DNA from: Metarhizium brunneum
Taxonomy: Eukaryota; Ascomycota; Sordariomycetes; Hypocreales; Clavicipitaceae
Assembly: GCF_013426205.1 (NCBI RefSeq)
Contig: NC_089425.1
Coordinates: forward strand, 4,278,001-4,342,000
Direction: 5' to 3'
Length of the DNA stretch: 64,000 bases
Made by a program: the position numbers and the translations under genes. This document shows positions 37,522-49,976 of this stretch, piece after piece. The stretch's first letter is position 1; each line of letters starts with the position of its first letter. The notes under the pieces are model-generated. The model did not search any database. It saw only the letters and a list, made by a program, of their open reading frames with translations, and had not been told where the DNA came from.

Positions 37522-38730
37522 TCACGCCCGATACTCAATCACAAACCGTCGCTCCACCTGTTGAAGTGTCGTCGAGTCGTTTTCCCCCTCAAACTTGAGA
37601 GCCACGCGCCCTTGGCTGTCCATGCTGTGAACCTCGGCCTTGTAAAATGTCGTCGTGTTGGGATACAAGGCCAGAACCACCTGCCCAGCCTCCCAGTCCT
37701 TGAGGGTACTCGCTTGGCTCTCGGGCGTGATTGGAATCATGCTGCTTGCGCTCGTCCGGTACTCCTTTTGTTTGCTCTGGTCGTCGGGCTCAATGTCCAG
37801 CACCTTGTACCGCCGGCTCTTGCCTTCGCCCAGAACCTGAGCCACTTCACCCATTATCCAATCCGATACGCCTTCGCCGCCAGTCCTGGGCTTGAATGCC
37901 ACCGGATCACCCTTGGAAAACACTACCTTGGACTTGTTGCTAGCGGCGGCGGCGGCGGCGGCAGCAGAACCAGAAGCAGTCGATCCTGACGGTCCGCCAC
38001 CATTGCCCGTTCCCGACGAGCCCTGAGGCTCTACACTGTCGGCCTTGGGAGGCATGCTGTCTCTATCTCGGTTGCTGGAGCGGTCGCCGTATTTTCGCGA
38101 AGAACCACCAATAGGGCTGGGGACCGGAGAGTCTCCAGCTCCGTCAAAATCGTACAGCGAAGCGGCTGCTGCTGCTGCACTGTCTCGCGCATTTCGTTTC
38201 CCCGTGGGTGCCGACGAACCGCCCTCGGCCTGCTCCTTGGCGACAATAACGGCGCGCATAATCTTAAGCTGCTCCATGACCGCCTTGATACTAGCGACGT
38301 TTGCCTCGGAGAACTTGACGCCATTGCGACACAGCTGCTCCATCTGTTTCAGTGAATCGTTGGGGATCTTTTCCGGGTCGGTGGCCCCGACTGTCTTGTC
38401 CATGTCTACCAGCTCCGAGAGGTTGTCATTCTCCGCATTGATGCCGGATACTATCTCGGCGAGCTGGCTCTTGCACGAGTCCCATATCTGGGCCTCCTCT
38501 CCGTGAGAATTGTTGCCATTGCTGCGGTTGGACCCGCGTCCACTTCGGTTGCGCTGCGACATGATGCCACTGCCTGGGCTGCCCGTGACGCCGCCTCCGC
38601 TGTTGGTGCGGTTGTGGTTGCTGACCGTGTCGACAGAGTCGGAGCGAGGAGAGGGTCGATGGTAGTAAGGGCCGAGGTCTTCTCGGAGGTTGTCGAGTTC
38701 GTTGCGGCGCTGTCTCTTTTTGTCAGTCAT
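37522..38730 (-). CDS. sgf29: SAGA subunit Sgf29 (tandem Tudor reader of H3K4me)
   Basis: Nuclear SAGA/ADA component of up to 402 residues, intronless. The last 140 residues form the Sgf29 tandem Tudor domain: GDPVAFKPR, DWIMGEVAQVLG, RYKVLDIEPDD, YRTSASSMIPI, then AGQVVLALYPNTTTFYKAEV with the aromatic residues that bind methylated Lys4 of histone H3, and ALKFEGEND. A helical segment (EEAQIWDSCKSQLAEIVSGIN to MEQLKIMRAVIVAKEQ) precedes a long Ala/Ser/Gly-rich linker with poly-Ala runs. Homologues often start near the MSQRNRSGRG codon at 38562; the frame is open and gene-like further to 38730, so the longer form is given but the extra 56 residues are uncertain. Confidence 0.85.
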   Translation of the reverse strand: MTDKKRQRRNELDNLREDLGPYYHRPSPRSDSVDTVSNHNRTNSGGGVTGSPGSGIMSQRNRSGRGSNRSNGNNSHGEEAQIWDSCKSQLAEIVSGINAENDNLSELVDMDKTVGATDPEKIPNDSLKQMEQLCRNGVKFSEANVASIKAVMEQLKIMRAVIVAKEQAEGGSSAPTGKRNARDSAAAAAASLYDFDGAGDSPVPSPIGGSSRKYGDRSSNRDRDSMPPKADSVEPQGSSGTGNGGGPSGSTASGSAAAAAAAASNKSKVVFSKGDPVAFKPRTGGEGVSDWIMGEVAQVLGEGKSRRYKVLDIEPDDQSKQKEYRTSASSMIPITPESQASTLKDWEAGQVVLALYPNTTTFYKAEVHSMDSQGRVALKFEGENDSTTLQQVERRFVIEYRA

Positions 38731-40224
38731 GATGAGGTCCAATGTCAATGGCTGGTCCCAATTTATGTCCGCAACTCGGGTCCAGCAGTGCTCGTCTTGT
38801 AAAGCTGCCGTCTCGTCTTCCTCCCCCGCCTTTTTTTTTTGTGTGTCCCTGGAGCGACGCTGCAGGGTCAAACCGAAGCAGACAGAGCCGAAGCAAAACG
38901 CAACCAAGCTACAAAGACAGCAAAGGAGGGGCAGGAAGCCTAAAATCCAATATTTAAAAACTACAGAATTCGAGACAATCGACGCTTTCTCTTTGCGGGC
39001 TGTTGCAATGTGCAGGGTGCGCACCAATGCAACTGATGGTGGAACAAGACTCGGTAGTTGCTCGGCTTCAAATCAGAATGTAAAGAGCATGCCAGCCAGC
39101 CATGCATGCAGCAACGAAGCCAAGGTAAAGCGCACATGCAGGTAGAGAATGCGAATGCATTGATGCGAAAGGATGCGAGCCGAGATGTAGATTGTGTGAC
39201 AGAAAAGCAATTCAATGGATGCAGGAGGGCAAAAAATCAAAGCCAAAAGTCAAAAAGAATGGAGGCAAAAAAAGAAAAGACGGTCAACATACGTTTTCTC
39301 GATGGTAGAGAGTGAAAGCGCAAATGGCTGGGCCTAAAGCTCAGGAGCTTGGCGATTGGTTTGTATGGATCGCAAGACGCAATCAAGCTGGGAAGCTGCA
39401 CATATGACTCGGCACAGGCAGTCTGGTTGCTCCGTACTCTGTTCAAATGCTGCCGTTTCCCTCTCAGCAATCTGGTCCTTCTCGGTCTGTCCCTGCTCGA
39501 GGCGCAACCGTGGCAATGGCAACGCCAACGCCAACGCCAGAAAATGTCACGGTAAATGACCCACGCCCGGCCAGGGCTATTGCGGAAAGAGAAAGGGCGG
39601 GCTCGCTGCTGCACTGTGATGGAGCCACGCGACTCGAATAAATCGGAGACGGAAACGGAGGCGGAAACGCACCCCGCTGTCGGTAGCTGTCGTTCTCGTC
39701 GCGATGGAAAGTCGAGGTCAAGACGGGAAAGGCAGGCAAGGTCAACAAGGGGGTGCGAGGTCAGCGTTTATAAATATTGCTTTGCACAAAAGGTGTGAGG
39801 TGTCGAAAGAAAGGTGGGAGGGGCAGAGGCACCAGACACGAGGCCGAGCCTAAAAATGATGTCAAGGGATACAACGCCCACATTGTACTCGGTACTTTGT
39901 GCCCTGCTGACCCCAAGTCTGGTCCGCTGTCGGCCAGTGAAATGCCCCGATCAAGACAAGACGGCTGTTCGGAATTCAATCTTGGAAGCTGGGCCACTTG
40001 ACCAACAGACGCACCAGGTATCTAGTATCTAGGTACTCTGTACTTGCCCGCATGTGTTCTAACTTCTGGGGCACCGCACTCGACCTGGCCACCCGTCAAG
40101 TCAACACCATGACATCGTCTCAGGTCATAGTAGCAATTTCATACGGCATTATAATAGTAGTAGTGTATCGTCCCTTTTTTTTTTAACTCCTTCCATCATA
40201 TCCCACCCATCGCATCCGTCAGCA
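38731..40224. other. Intergenic: sgf29 promoter and 3' flank of the isomerase gene
   Basis: The first part is the sgf29 upstream region (minus strand). A CTCCGTACT motif is at 39,430. A small GCCAACGCCAACGCCA-like run is near 39,510-39,538. Frames in this region overlap and are not called. Confidence 0.45.
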
Positions 40225-41616
40225 TCACAACCTCTCCCTGCCCCCCTCCACCTCACAAAACGCCTTGAATGTAATAAACTCGTCCCCGTCCGCCTCGAGC
40301 ACACACTCCGCCGTCGAACCCACAAAGAAGACGTATCCTTCTTTAATCTCATGGGCCGTCGGTCCCACGCTAATTCTCCCCTTGCCGTTCGTGCAAATCA
40401 CAATGCTAGGTCCCTCCAGCGGCTCAAAGGTAGCCTTCGCCCCGGGCCCCTTTAGCACCGCCCTGACGACAGCGAACTCGTCAATCGGCGGGTCGTACAG
40501 GTCTACTGCCGAGCCGGAGCTGTACGCCGCGCGGTTCATGGTCGCGTAGGGATAGTCCGTAGGCGTCATCTTTTGCTCGTCGATGGGCGCGTAGTTGTAG
40601 GTCAGCATGTCGACGAGCGTCGTGACGTCTTTGAATTTGGGCGTAAGGCCTGCCCGGACCACATTGTCTGATGCCGCCATGCACTCCATGATGTCGCCCG
40701 ACAGGTAGGCGTGGATGTCGTCCGCCACAAGGAACAGCGCCTCTCCGGCCTGCAGCTTGACAAAGTTGAGGAAGAAGAGGACGAATATGCCAATGTCCTC
40801 TCCAAACTGCCCGTGTAGACGCGTCACAAGCTCCGACAGAACCTCCCCACTGGTAGATTCTACACCTCCCGAAGCAAACTCGGCGCCCTGCGACTTGGCC
40901 AGCCCGACTAATTTCGCGATGCCCTTGGCAACATCCTCCGCCGAAGAGGCCATGAGCGTCCCAAACGCCTTCTTCAGCGCCGCCTTCTTAGCGCCCTCGT
41001 CATTGCCCTTGACAGTCTTGACAAACTCTCCGCTCACCTCGTCGCCAACCAACTCCCTCAACGGTCCTACAGTGTCCAAAAAGTGGGCAATCTCACTCAA
41101 AGGCCTAAACCCACAGAGTCCCTCAAACGGCGTAATGGCAATAGCCATTTCCGGCTTGTGATTATCATCTGGGTAGTTTTTTGGATCCCTCGCGTGTAGC
41201 TGCTCGGCGAGCTTCTTATTGGGATGGGCCTGGATCGAGAGGCCCTTGTTGATGGACAGGACTTTGAAGAGAAAGGGCAGTTTGGCACCGTACTTGGCTG
41301 ACACGGATGACGAGAGGAGTTGCTGGTTCTCGGAGCAGAGTTCGAGGAGGGTTCGGCCGGTCTTGAGATCTTTGGAAGGGTTGGAGGGGTGGGTGCCCAT
41401 CCAGAGCTATCAACTCCATTAGCACTCGCGTCATCTTCTGTAGTCGCGGTCCGACGGCCTCGTGCGCCGTACCTCAGCGTATGGCTTGTCGGCCTGGATG
41501 CTCAGCTCGTCCGACGGCGTGGCAGCCGCGAATCTTGCGGCGGCAGATTGGTTGCCCTTTTTGCCCCATTCGTACGAGTTGACGCCGCACTGGAGGCGGA
41601 AGAGGGGGACTTGCAT
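40225..41616 (-). CDS. manA: Mannose-6-phosphate isomerase (type I)
   Basis: Cytosolic zinc enzyme of 441 residues that interconverts fructose-6-phosphate and mannose-6-phosphate, feeding GDP-mannose for glycoproteins and cell wall. Exons 41616-41473 and 41406-40225. Metal ligands of the type I family are visible: Gln and His in IQAHPNK (about residues 107-109), Glu in HKPEMA (about 134), and His in [10 protein letters not shown]. The N-terminus reads [13 protein letters not shown] and the junction PYAE|LWMGTHP matches the family. The Arg-containing C-terminal cupin ([17 protein letters not shown]) is complete. No anomaly is seen. Confidence 0.95.
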
Positions 41617-42879
41617 GGCGATGTTGACGATGTTGGTGTCCGCGGTGGTGTTTGACAGTCAGTGAAAGGCACTAGAGAAGGGCGGGTATCAATGTTGGAC
41701 GTCGAGGAGGGGGAGAAGAGAGAAAGAAACGGAAAGGAAAGGAAGCCCCAAGGCGAAGGAGCACGTCTAATTCCACAAACTTGGCAACTTGGGGACGGGT
41801 CAAGCAACACGAAGCCAAGTTGTGAAGCTTCCCCTCATCGTACCCCGCCACGGATTGCATCGCTAATACGTGGGTGTCTGAACGCGGGCAGGCACGCTGC
41901 CCAAACAGGAATGGGCCTAGACATTGCACCTCGACATGCAAATCCAATCCGCCCTCACCAGCCTCTTTGCTTGATCCATCCTCACCAATCCGGTCCGGCC
42001 AATATGCGTCAACCATTTTATCAATTAGCTATTCTCTACCACAAGACGGAGCTCCTGCAATACTTAGGTACATAGCCACGCCACGCCACGCCACGCCAAG
42101 CCACGCCACGCCAAGCCACGCCACGCCACGTCTTCATCTTGAACCAGGCCGATCTGGCTCCCATGTGGCCAACACCGTGCGGTACCACATCCTAACCCAC
42201 ATCCATCATCCATCGTCGTCGTCGTCACCATCATCATCATCCACGCCTTCCCAATGTTCCGCGTGCAAGTCTTAGTAAATCACTGGGGTCTTGAGTCCAC
42301 AGTCTGCTCACTTGCATGGCCCAACGCCCAACATCTACCCGCCGAGCTCTTGCTTTGACCTCCCGTGTCATGACTCCCAACATTTGCAAGCCCAAGCCCT
42401 CCTACTTCCCCATGTCGACGTCAGCTATGCAGGGTTTCTTGTCAACAGATATAGCGCCTCCTGGGAATGTGACCAAATACATGAAGGCGAGTTGACCTTG
42501 TTCGAGGGAAGCCGTATCCAGCGCCCAAGGTCCGCCACATGGCCAACTGCAGTTGAACCGAGATGCACTCTGCCTTTAGCGCTCAGTGAAGCGCCATGTG
42601 ATGTCGCCTTCAGCAGTAATCGTGCCAATTCGAGACCCATGATTTTCCGTCAGGTAAGCTGAGCGCCGGCAGGCTTCCTGTCCTTTTGACTGGCTCTCAG
42701 CTTGCAAAGATCCATGGTACCTCCGTCCAACTGGTACGCAAGACGCCGCCCAGCAATGAATTCGGGGTTTTTAAAATATGTGCAAAATATGTAAAATCAA
42801 TGGCGGAAAAACACACCTTGAATCCGGGAGGCCGACCCGACCCATCTCCCCAGATTCGATCCTGGATGTCCACTCTTGT
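41617..42879. other. Intergenic upstream of the isomerase gene
   Basis: These 1.3 kb contain the isomerase promoter, a CCACG pentanucleotide array (42,076-42,130) and a CGT/CAT microsatellite near 42,212-42,240. No gene is supported. Confidence 0.45.
42076..42130. repeat. CCACG pentanucleotide array, 11 units
   Basis: Eleven tandem 5-bp units, nine CCACG and two CCAAG, in perfect register. Confidence 0.9.
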
Positions 42880-43865
42880 TCAGCTGTGAAGGCCGGCAGA
42901 AGCGCTCCCTCGACAGTTCATGGTGCCATTTTCGGTTGGCGAAATCCCTCCGAGGTACGATCCACGACCCTGGACAAGATACTGTTGGTCGTCCAGTACA
43001 AGAACGTTTCCACCTTCTGGCGTGGTATCCGTGTATCGGTAGGGGTACCCCGGCAGAGAAGATCTCAACGAAGTTCCCTGTCCAAATTCGTCTACTGGCG
43101 GGACAGTAGTGTACATGTCCGTACTACGATCCATTGAGCCTCCATGATATGGAGCCAAAGCACTGGTATCATACGCGTGATAGTGACTGCCACTGATATC
43201 CATGAGTCCGGAATTGTCTGTCCCATTGGAGACGGCCGGGGTTCGACGGCCAATGGTGCTCACAGAGCCTGGTCGGGAGCGCCTCGAGGACAAAGGTGCC
43301 ATCTTGTCCGCATTGCCAGCGGTTGATTCAGAGTAGCAAGAAACTGCGCTGCTAAAAGAGTAACCGGCATCTCCTGCAGACGCATGTCGGCCTGGCGCAT
43401 TGTTGTAGCCATAACCCCCACAGGCATCCATGTATGCCATGCTGTTGCCTCTCTCCACCATCGGATTGACCGGGGAGCGATATGATCCCATCATATACTG
43501 ATAGTCACTGCCCTGCGCTCCCTGGTGAGTTGTCTCGAAATCCATGGGTTGGTCGTCGCCATATCCATTTGTCCACTCCTGGACTTGGTGATACGGCTTC
43601 GGGCCGCATCCATAAGTCATGTCGTTCTGATCTCCCAGGTTGTCTTGCCCGACAAAGTTCATCATGTTATGTGTGTAGAGTGGCGGGCTCGCTAGAGCAG
43701 GAGATGCATTGGAATTCCGGCCGGAATACTTTCTCGACACGCTAATGTTGTAGTTCAGGCTGGTCGATCGTACACCTTGGACTTCTTGGGATGAAACCTA
43801 TCCATCATGTAAGAATCATTCACCACAATGCAGATTCAGGGCGACGTACTCTGAGGAACCGACAT
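42880..43865 (-). CDS. Unknown low-complexity protein (Gly/Ser/Tyr-rich)
   Basis: Main exon 43784-42880 encodes about 300 residues rich in Ser, Gly, Tyr, Met, Asn and Asp, with no recognised domain, signal peptide or membrane helix. Repeated Y/G motifs (YGCGPKPYHQ, GGYGYNN, GYPYRYTD) suggest a largely disordered, possibly nuclear protein; this is inference. A 16-nt first exon at 43865-43850 (MSVPQ) with a GTACGT donor would join the frame at 43784, giving 306 residues; the acceptor CCCAAG is weak. Otherwise the in-frame ATG-less stretch must be preceded by another upstream exon. It is followed upstream by 4.6 kb without a supported gene, as often seen for developmental regulators. Confidence 0.5.
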
Positions 43866-46800
43866 GGTTCAAATCCAGCATTTCTACAATTGGTGCATCC
43901 GTCTCCTGGGCCCGTGTCGCCGCTACATCGAATCTTTCGCTGCCGGCAGCGTCCACACTGTCATCGCATTAGCCAGCTATCCATACCCTAACAAAGTCGG
44001 CCTCCCAACCCGTGTGAGCTTACCGCAACAGCAATTCGTTTTCTCTGTGAGTTTGATTCGTCCATTTTGCCGCAGTCTGTAGAATAGTTCGTCTTTGCAG
44101 AGCTTTCTCACCCACAACAGTGGTGGGCGGGAAAATTGAAGTAGCGACGGTCAAGGATATGATCCAAATTGTCTGTTCAGGTCAAAGAAAGCAACTATGT
44201 TGCGACAGGGCGGATCTTCTCGTAAAGCTTGAGGGATAAAAACACGAGGGCTCAAAGAAGTAGACACAATCGAAGTAAAGGCAGGCAACCAATGGTGCAA
44301 CGAAGACGGTAGTGATGATGATGATGTTATTGTTGCAAGATCAGCAGTTTGGTGTCACACATATGCTCAGCTTTTTTTCAAGATCGACACAAGCTTCCGA
44401 TTGTGACAGCTGCCGATGTACGTGCAAATAAACGCCCAGAGAGACGGTCGTTTGCAGTGGAAATTGACGAATATTGTCTCGGGTTGTTCAGAACAAGGGG
44501 AGAGATGGTGACAGACGCAAAACGCCAAAGAGGACGAAGAGGACGGGCAAAGCCTAAAGAATAGACGCCAGAGACTGTTGCAACCTCTGACAAGCAGGTT
44601 CCAGGCTGTTTAAGCCAGAAGTAATAAGCAGGAAGTAGCCAAGTTATTGCTGAGGCGAGGAGGGAGTAGCCTGGAGAGCTCGGGGTGTTGCGGCTATGCC
44701 CTGTTGTTATACGTCGGCCGTACGACGGATGATAAGAGGTCCTGAAGGCACCCTGAGTCTGATGATAGCTTGTTTGTGTCTGCCGGATCACGTCCGACGC
44801 GTCCAATGGATTCCCATCCGATTGCACAACTCCGTCATCGCCCCAGTCTCTCCGATGTTTGTCACCAATGTTGCCCAACCACGGACCGGCCCTTCCTCGA
44901 AACACGGCATCCATCAACTCGCTCAGAGGCAAATTTGACTAGCTGGTGGTTATGGCTCCCCCTGTTCATTATCTCGTTTGTCTTGACTGCAAAGGGCCTG
45001 CCGCCTCTGCTCCAAGGACAAGGTGGATTGGGCACATGGTCTGTTCATCACGGTGTTCCCGGGTGGTGGTTGACGGTTACGTACATGCGGCAGGATGGCA
45101 TGTTTCTATCATATGCCACACGGCATCAAGGCATGCTTCTTTGCAGCCGCTAGGAAATTCGGCGCCCTGCGCAATGTGAGGAAAGGCCCCGGTAGATCTA
45201 ATGCATGGCCCAGCAGAGCGGCAGACTTAGATTTCCTTTGACATGCTAACATGCAATCTTGGTTGCAGAAGCAGCAATTCTGAGCGTGTATCAAGCAAGG
45301 TCCCGGAGGCAACATGAACCCGCCAGCAAAGAAAGATGCCAAAAAGAGCGGATCATCTATCTGTTTGATACCCAGGTGAACCTTGATAAGCATTCACTCA
45401 GAAACACCCATGAATCTCGCTTGAGGTAATGAAGAATGAGTACGTCATACCTCAGTGGTGCACCGCAAATCAGCCTTTCTACGAAATATCGGCATTGGTA
45501 TATGCGTCTCTTCGGGGCGTCTCTTCGATTGCCAGTCTATTCACTGCCATGATTCCTTTGGGTAAATGGTTACACAGCCTGGGAAGAAATCATCTTGAGA
45601 ATTTGTTTGTCTGGTATACAAGTAGACCTTGGCCTCAACAAAGTGCTGCAAATTGCACTCACGATAGAATCAGCCGGGTGGCGCTGACACAGAGACTAAG
45701 CTGAAGTCTGGATATTGGCAGCAATGCTGGTCCGTGAGCAAACTCGGCAGATGTCAAACACCCTTCTATGCACCAAATGCCAGTAAGTGTCGGTGTGTCT
45801 TGAGACGTGCCCTGGCTGTCCATCCACACCAAGACTGACGATGTGGTTACACAGGCCACTGGCCCAAGCCTCATGTGCCAATGCTTCAATGCATTCTCCG
45901 TACGGAGTACTGGCTGAAGACCAAAACGTGTTGTCCTCTTCTCCTGTCTCGTCCAAATCGTTCATTTCGTTTGCAGTGTTCTATTCTTGGTGTAACTGTT
46001 TTGACCACGAAGCTCGGATATAGGGGATTTTTTTTACTTTTTGTTTTTTCTCTTTCGAGGACGTGAGAAAAGTGGCAAGAACAGACCGCGTGGGCGTTGT
46101 GTTCCGTAACTGACAACTGGGCGCAAAACAAAAGATACACCATGGTCAAGCTTCGTAAGATCCTTCATCGCCAGGGCACTCATCTTGTACGAGGTGTTAT
46201 CTGCATTTGCCATCGCTCTGGCACGTGCGAGCCATGCAGATGGGCAAAACACGGAGCAAGGGGTAAGAATGGAGCCTTGTCACTGCTACATATGTGAGTA
46301 AGCCATCATTGTTCCAGTCGGCGTCCATGGCCACTGAACGAAGAATAGCGCGGGTAATCCGAGAAACCTACATACTCGCCCAAAACGCTGAACCGAGATG
46401 AGGCTCTTGGAAACAAACACTGACCGCCCCACACCAGGTACTGAGAAGGAATCTAGGCAAGATTGATTTCGTCTGTGCAGCAGGATTCACTGTCCACTCG
46501 GTCTGAAGGTTTTGCTCTCCTGTCAGGGATTACTGCATGCTCGCGGTTTGCCGTTCAGAAGAAAAAACAGCTTCTCGAGGCTAAGGGGCATGCCTCATGA
46601 AGCGACACAGACGAAGTTGAAAAAGCAGGGCCGATACTGTCATCGTACAAGCATGAAGGGTGGCGCACCACCATCAAGGGATAACCAGGGCCCCCCCTAG
46701 TCAGGCTTCTGCCGCCACAGCAATTTGTTCCTTCATGTAGTTGTATCATAGGCTAGCTGGATCGAGAATTCGACTAGGGTCGAGGTTGTTTTCGAACCAT

Positions 46801-48448
46801 GGAAGCAGGATCCCAGGTCAGTCTGGGCTAAAAGAAGTTCGGGAACAACGGTGGCTTCCGCAGCCACATGCAAGACACCAGGGGAAACTTCTGGGTACGG
46901 AGTACGGAGTACTAGGTTCGTAACTGAAACCCGGGGGGTCGAGGGTCTGCATGTATCATCACCGCCATTCTATTCTCGGCTAATCTTGGTCGGAAAAGAC
47001 GTTGCTGGCCATCCATCGCTGCAGGCGTAACAAGCTTGGCGGCCTATTCATGCGAAACTCGATGTGAGGCTGCACGCCATGGCAGAAACATCGTGTTAAC
47101 TGATTTAGCGTACGTCCTGTATCCAAACAGCTTTGAGCTACACAAACCAGGGTTGGCCACGCCTGGAGGCTCTTCCGATGCCTGTCAAAGATCGCTAGCG
47201 GTATCCAAATTGAGATGTTGTGTCAATGTTGCCACAGCTGGCCACCCTGATTTTGATTGTTGATGGTGCTTTGGGGTTGACGTCCTGGAACTATCAGGTT
47301 GACAGATTTCGGCAATATGCAGTTGGCCGTCCTGGTTATCCGGACAAGCAAGCTTACATGGGGACATGTCCGCTGGGGCGGACTTGAAATGTGACGATTA
47401 ATAAATCTCTTCCATAGATTGTAGTAGTAATAGTAGTAGTAGTAGTGCTAACTCGGTCGGCTACCCCAGACTCGGTGAATCCAAGGCCCCGAGGCCATTG
47501 AGCGGCTCCGCAGTTGTCTCGGTATGATGACGATTTCTCGCCAAATCTTCTTGGTCGCTGCATTACGGTAAACATGGCCCTTCAACACGCAGCCCGCCAT
47601 ATTCCCGAGAAGGGTTTTGAGGTTCGTTTCTCTTGGTAAGCATTCAGTCATCCCTATTACAAGGAAGATTTTGAGTGCGGTCCTAGTACCTTCGATAAAT
47701 AAGCCGGACAAGCTCTAGCATGATGTCATATTGACCACTTATCCGACACGAGCATGCACTTGTTTATATTTAGACTTCAACATGCATCACTCGGTGCACT
47801 ACACGAGGGCTGAAGCTATCCGATATGGAGCAAGAACAGCACTGAACCTGCCAATAGAGTCGGAAGCTCTAGTGTTTTCGGGTGCCGTGGGCCGCGTCTG
47901 GTAATTCGACTAGGGCTGCTGCCAGCTTATGCCGAAGTTTCGGAAATACTGGGGGCCAAAACCAGCAGTCAGGGGATGATTTCGTCTGTCCTTCTCGCTT
48001 GTCGGCGATTCCAAGCCGCTGGGCGGCTCAGTTTGTGAAACATAGCCTGGTGCCTGGCAAAATTGCTCAGGTCCCCGACCCAAGATGCTGGGGTCACATG
48101 TGCCTTTTTTTTTTTTTTTTTTTTTTTTAAATTCTGCGATGTCTTTTCGATTGATGACTGCTCAAAGTGTACAAGACACGTCACAAGCCAATTTGGCAGG
48201 GCGTTTGCCATGTTTGCATAGGCGGTCAGAAAAGCAGATTTCCTGGCCACCTTGCATGGTGCAGTGAGGCTTGCTCCAGACAATGTCCAGAGTGCGCGAC
48301 GTAGCACGAATACCACTGTCGTGATTGGGTATTGACGAGTCGAGTCCTGAGCATTCAAATTTTCCCTCGAGGAACAACGTTAGATGTCGGACAATACATC
48401 TGTCTCGTAAGACGCGCCCAATGTGTATCCTTAAGTTGTAGATTCATT
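43866..48448. other. 4.6 kb without a supported gene
   Basis: This is the longest stretch in normal-composition DNA without a convincing frame on either strand. It contains three copies of the dispersed motif, including the perfect palindrome CTCCGTACGGAG at 45,896-45,907 and an overlapping double copy at 46,895-46,912. It also has a TAG/TAA trinucleotide run near 47,424-47,448 and a 24-T homopolymer. It may be an extended regulatory region or long non-coding transcript of the minus-strand unknown gene at its left. Confidence 0.4.
48105..48128. repeat. Poly-T run, 24 nt
   Basis: There are 24 consecutive T residues on plus. On the minus strand it is a poly-A, which could be the tail of an inserted retrocopy, but no target-site duplication or coding remnant is visible beside it. 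Confidence 0.9.
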
Positions 48449-49976
48449 TCATCGTCTTGGACGATACGAGTCGTCACGGTGTTCTTTGTTTTTGTCTTGG
48501 TGTTCATCTCGATCCCTATCCCTGGCTCTGTACCTGTATCTGTCCTTGTCGTTGTACCTAGGATTTCCATCTCTACGGTCCCATTCTCTCATGTCCCCAT
48601 GACGATGGACGTCCCTCCGGCCCGGCTGCCTATCACGACTTCGTTCTCGTATGCGCGGGCTGCGGCTTCGAGCGCCTTGATCATTTCGCCGACCTTCTCC
48701 CACTGACGAGGGATTCTCTCCTCGAATGTCCCTTCGTTCGCTCCGCTCATGACGTCCCTTCATCTCCTCATCACCATAAACCATGCCGTAGTTGCTTTTC
48801 TGTGGCGCGTCTACTTCAGCTCGGTATTGCCTTCTCTTTTCCAGTTCATCAACACCGCCCCAACCACCACGCGAAGCATTTGCCCGTCGTTTGCTATTTG
48901 TGTCCTTTCTCCAAACATCGCTCAGTTTACTGACACTCTGTGAGAAATCAACGTGAATTCTTCGATCATCTATCAAGACGCCTTGCATTTTGAAATATGC
49001 GGCTTCGCAGGATGCTTTGTCTTCGTACTCTATGAATGCGTATTGTAAGCTGTCTCCTGTTTTGGCGTCTCGAATTACTTCACAGCTCAAAATCTTGCCA
49101 AATCGGCCAAAGATTAGTTCCAGATCTTCGTCGCCAGTGACTGGATTCAACTTGCAGACAAAAAGAACATTCTCTGGCGGCTTCACCTCGGCAAATGGCA
49201 GGTCTCCCATCATTTCCAACGTCAAGGCTTGTGCATTGGCCTCGGTTTGACGGCGCCGGCGTTCCAGCTCAGCCTCGTCTACCCCGTCATCCTCGTGCAA
49301 GGCTGCCTCGTCAGCAATCCGTACTGTTTTCAACTGAGATTCCGTAGGCGGAGGGCTTGAGCTGGGCTCCCTTAACCCGGAAGGGTCCGGATATGGGTCG
49401 TCCAATACGACTGTGTGCTTGATTCGAATGTCGATCAAAGGATAGCCTTTATCATCAACAATGGCTTCATTGATTTTTTCCAAGGCATCAAATCCTTCCA
49501 CAACTTTGCCGAATATAGCGGCTTTGCCGTCCAAAAAATCTGTTTCTTCCCCAAGAGTAATAAGAAATTGCGAGGCGGCAAGGCGCGTATCGGGATCGGC
49601 GGAGAGGGGAACCGTGGCCATGCTAACTGTGCCGCGCTCAAGATGCTTCAGCTTCGGGTGGAAAAAAGCAGGGAATGATTGCTTCGAAGGGTCCCCAGAT
49701 ATATAACCCCATATTGAAGAGCCTCCATCGGATTGTTTGGACAATGGCCCCAAAGGGTCGCCGGTCTGGAATGAAAAGTTCTTTTGCACAGAGTGGACCG
49801 GAGAAAAATTGTAGTATTTGACTTTGCAAAGCTTCAGGAAACTGCTCGTGGTGTTAGCAATACTTTATTAACAAAAGATCTGGGCGAATGACTTACTTCT
49901 CACACAGCTTTGGCGCATGCTCAACCAGCAAGTCGATGACAATGTCACCAACGCTAGTCTCCAAGAGAACCGACAT
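48449..49976 (-). CDS. cyp6: Cyclophilin-RRM protein, PPIase-like 4 (PPIL4)
   Basis: Nuclear peptidyl-prolyl isomerase-like protein of 490 residues in two exons, 49976-49897 and 49841-48449. The N-terminal cyclophilin domain starts [17 protein letters not shown] and includes [21 protein letters not shown] and [24 protein letters not shown]. The family replaces several catalytic residues of canonical cyclophilins, and here [17 protein letters not shown] departs from the usual FHRVI..FM.QGGD, so isomerase activity may be weak. An RRM follows with RNP2 LFVCKL and RNP1 YAFIEYED. The tail is Arg/Asp/Ser-rich (RD/SR-like repeats), typical of splicing-associated proteins. Intron junction AA|T restores the Asn of CEN. 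Confidence 0.93.

Noticed and set aside
44378..44932. Minus-strand 184-codon frame
   Set aside because: There is no family resemblance or codon pattern, and the start region is Arg/Gly-rich by composition only.
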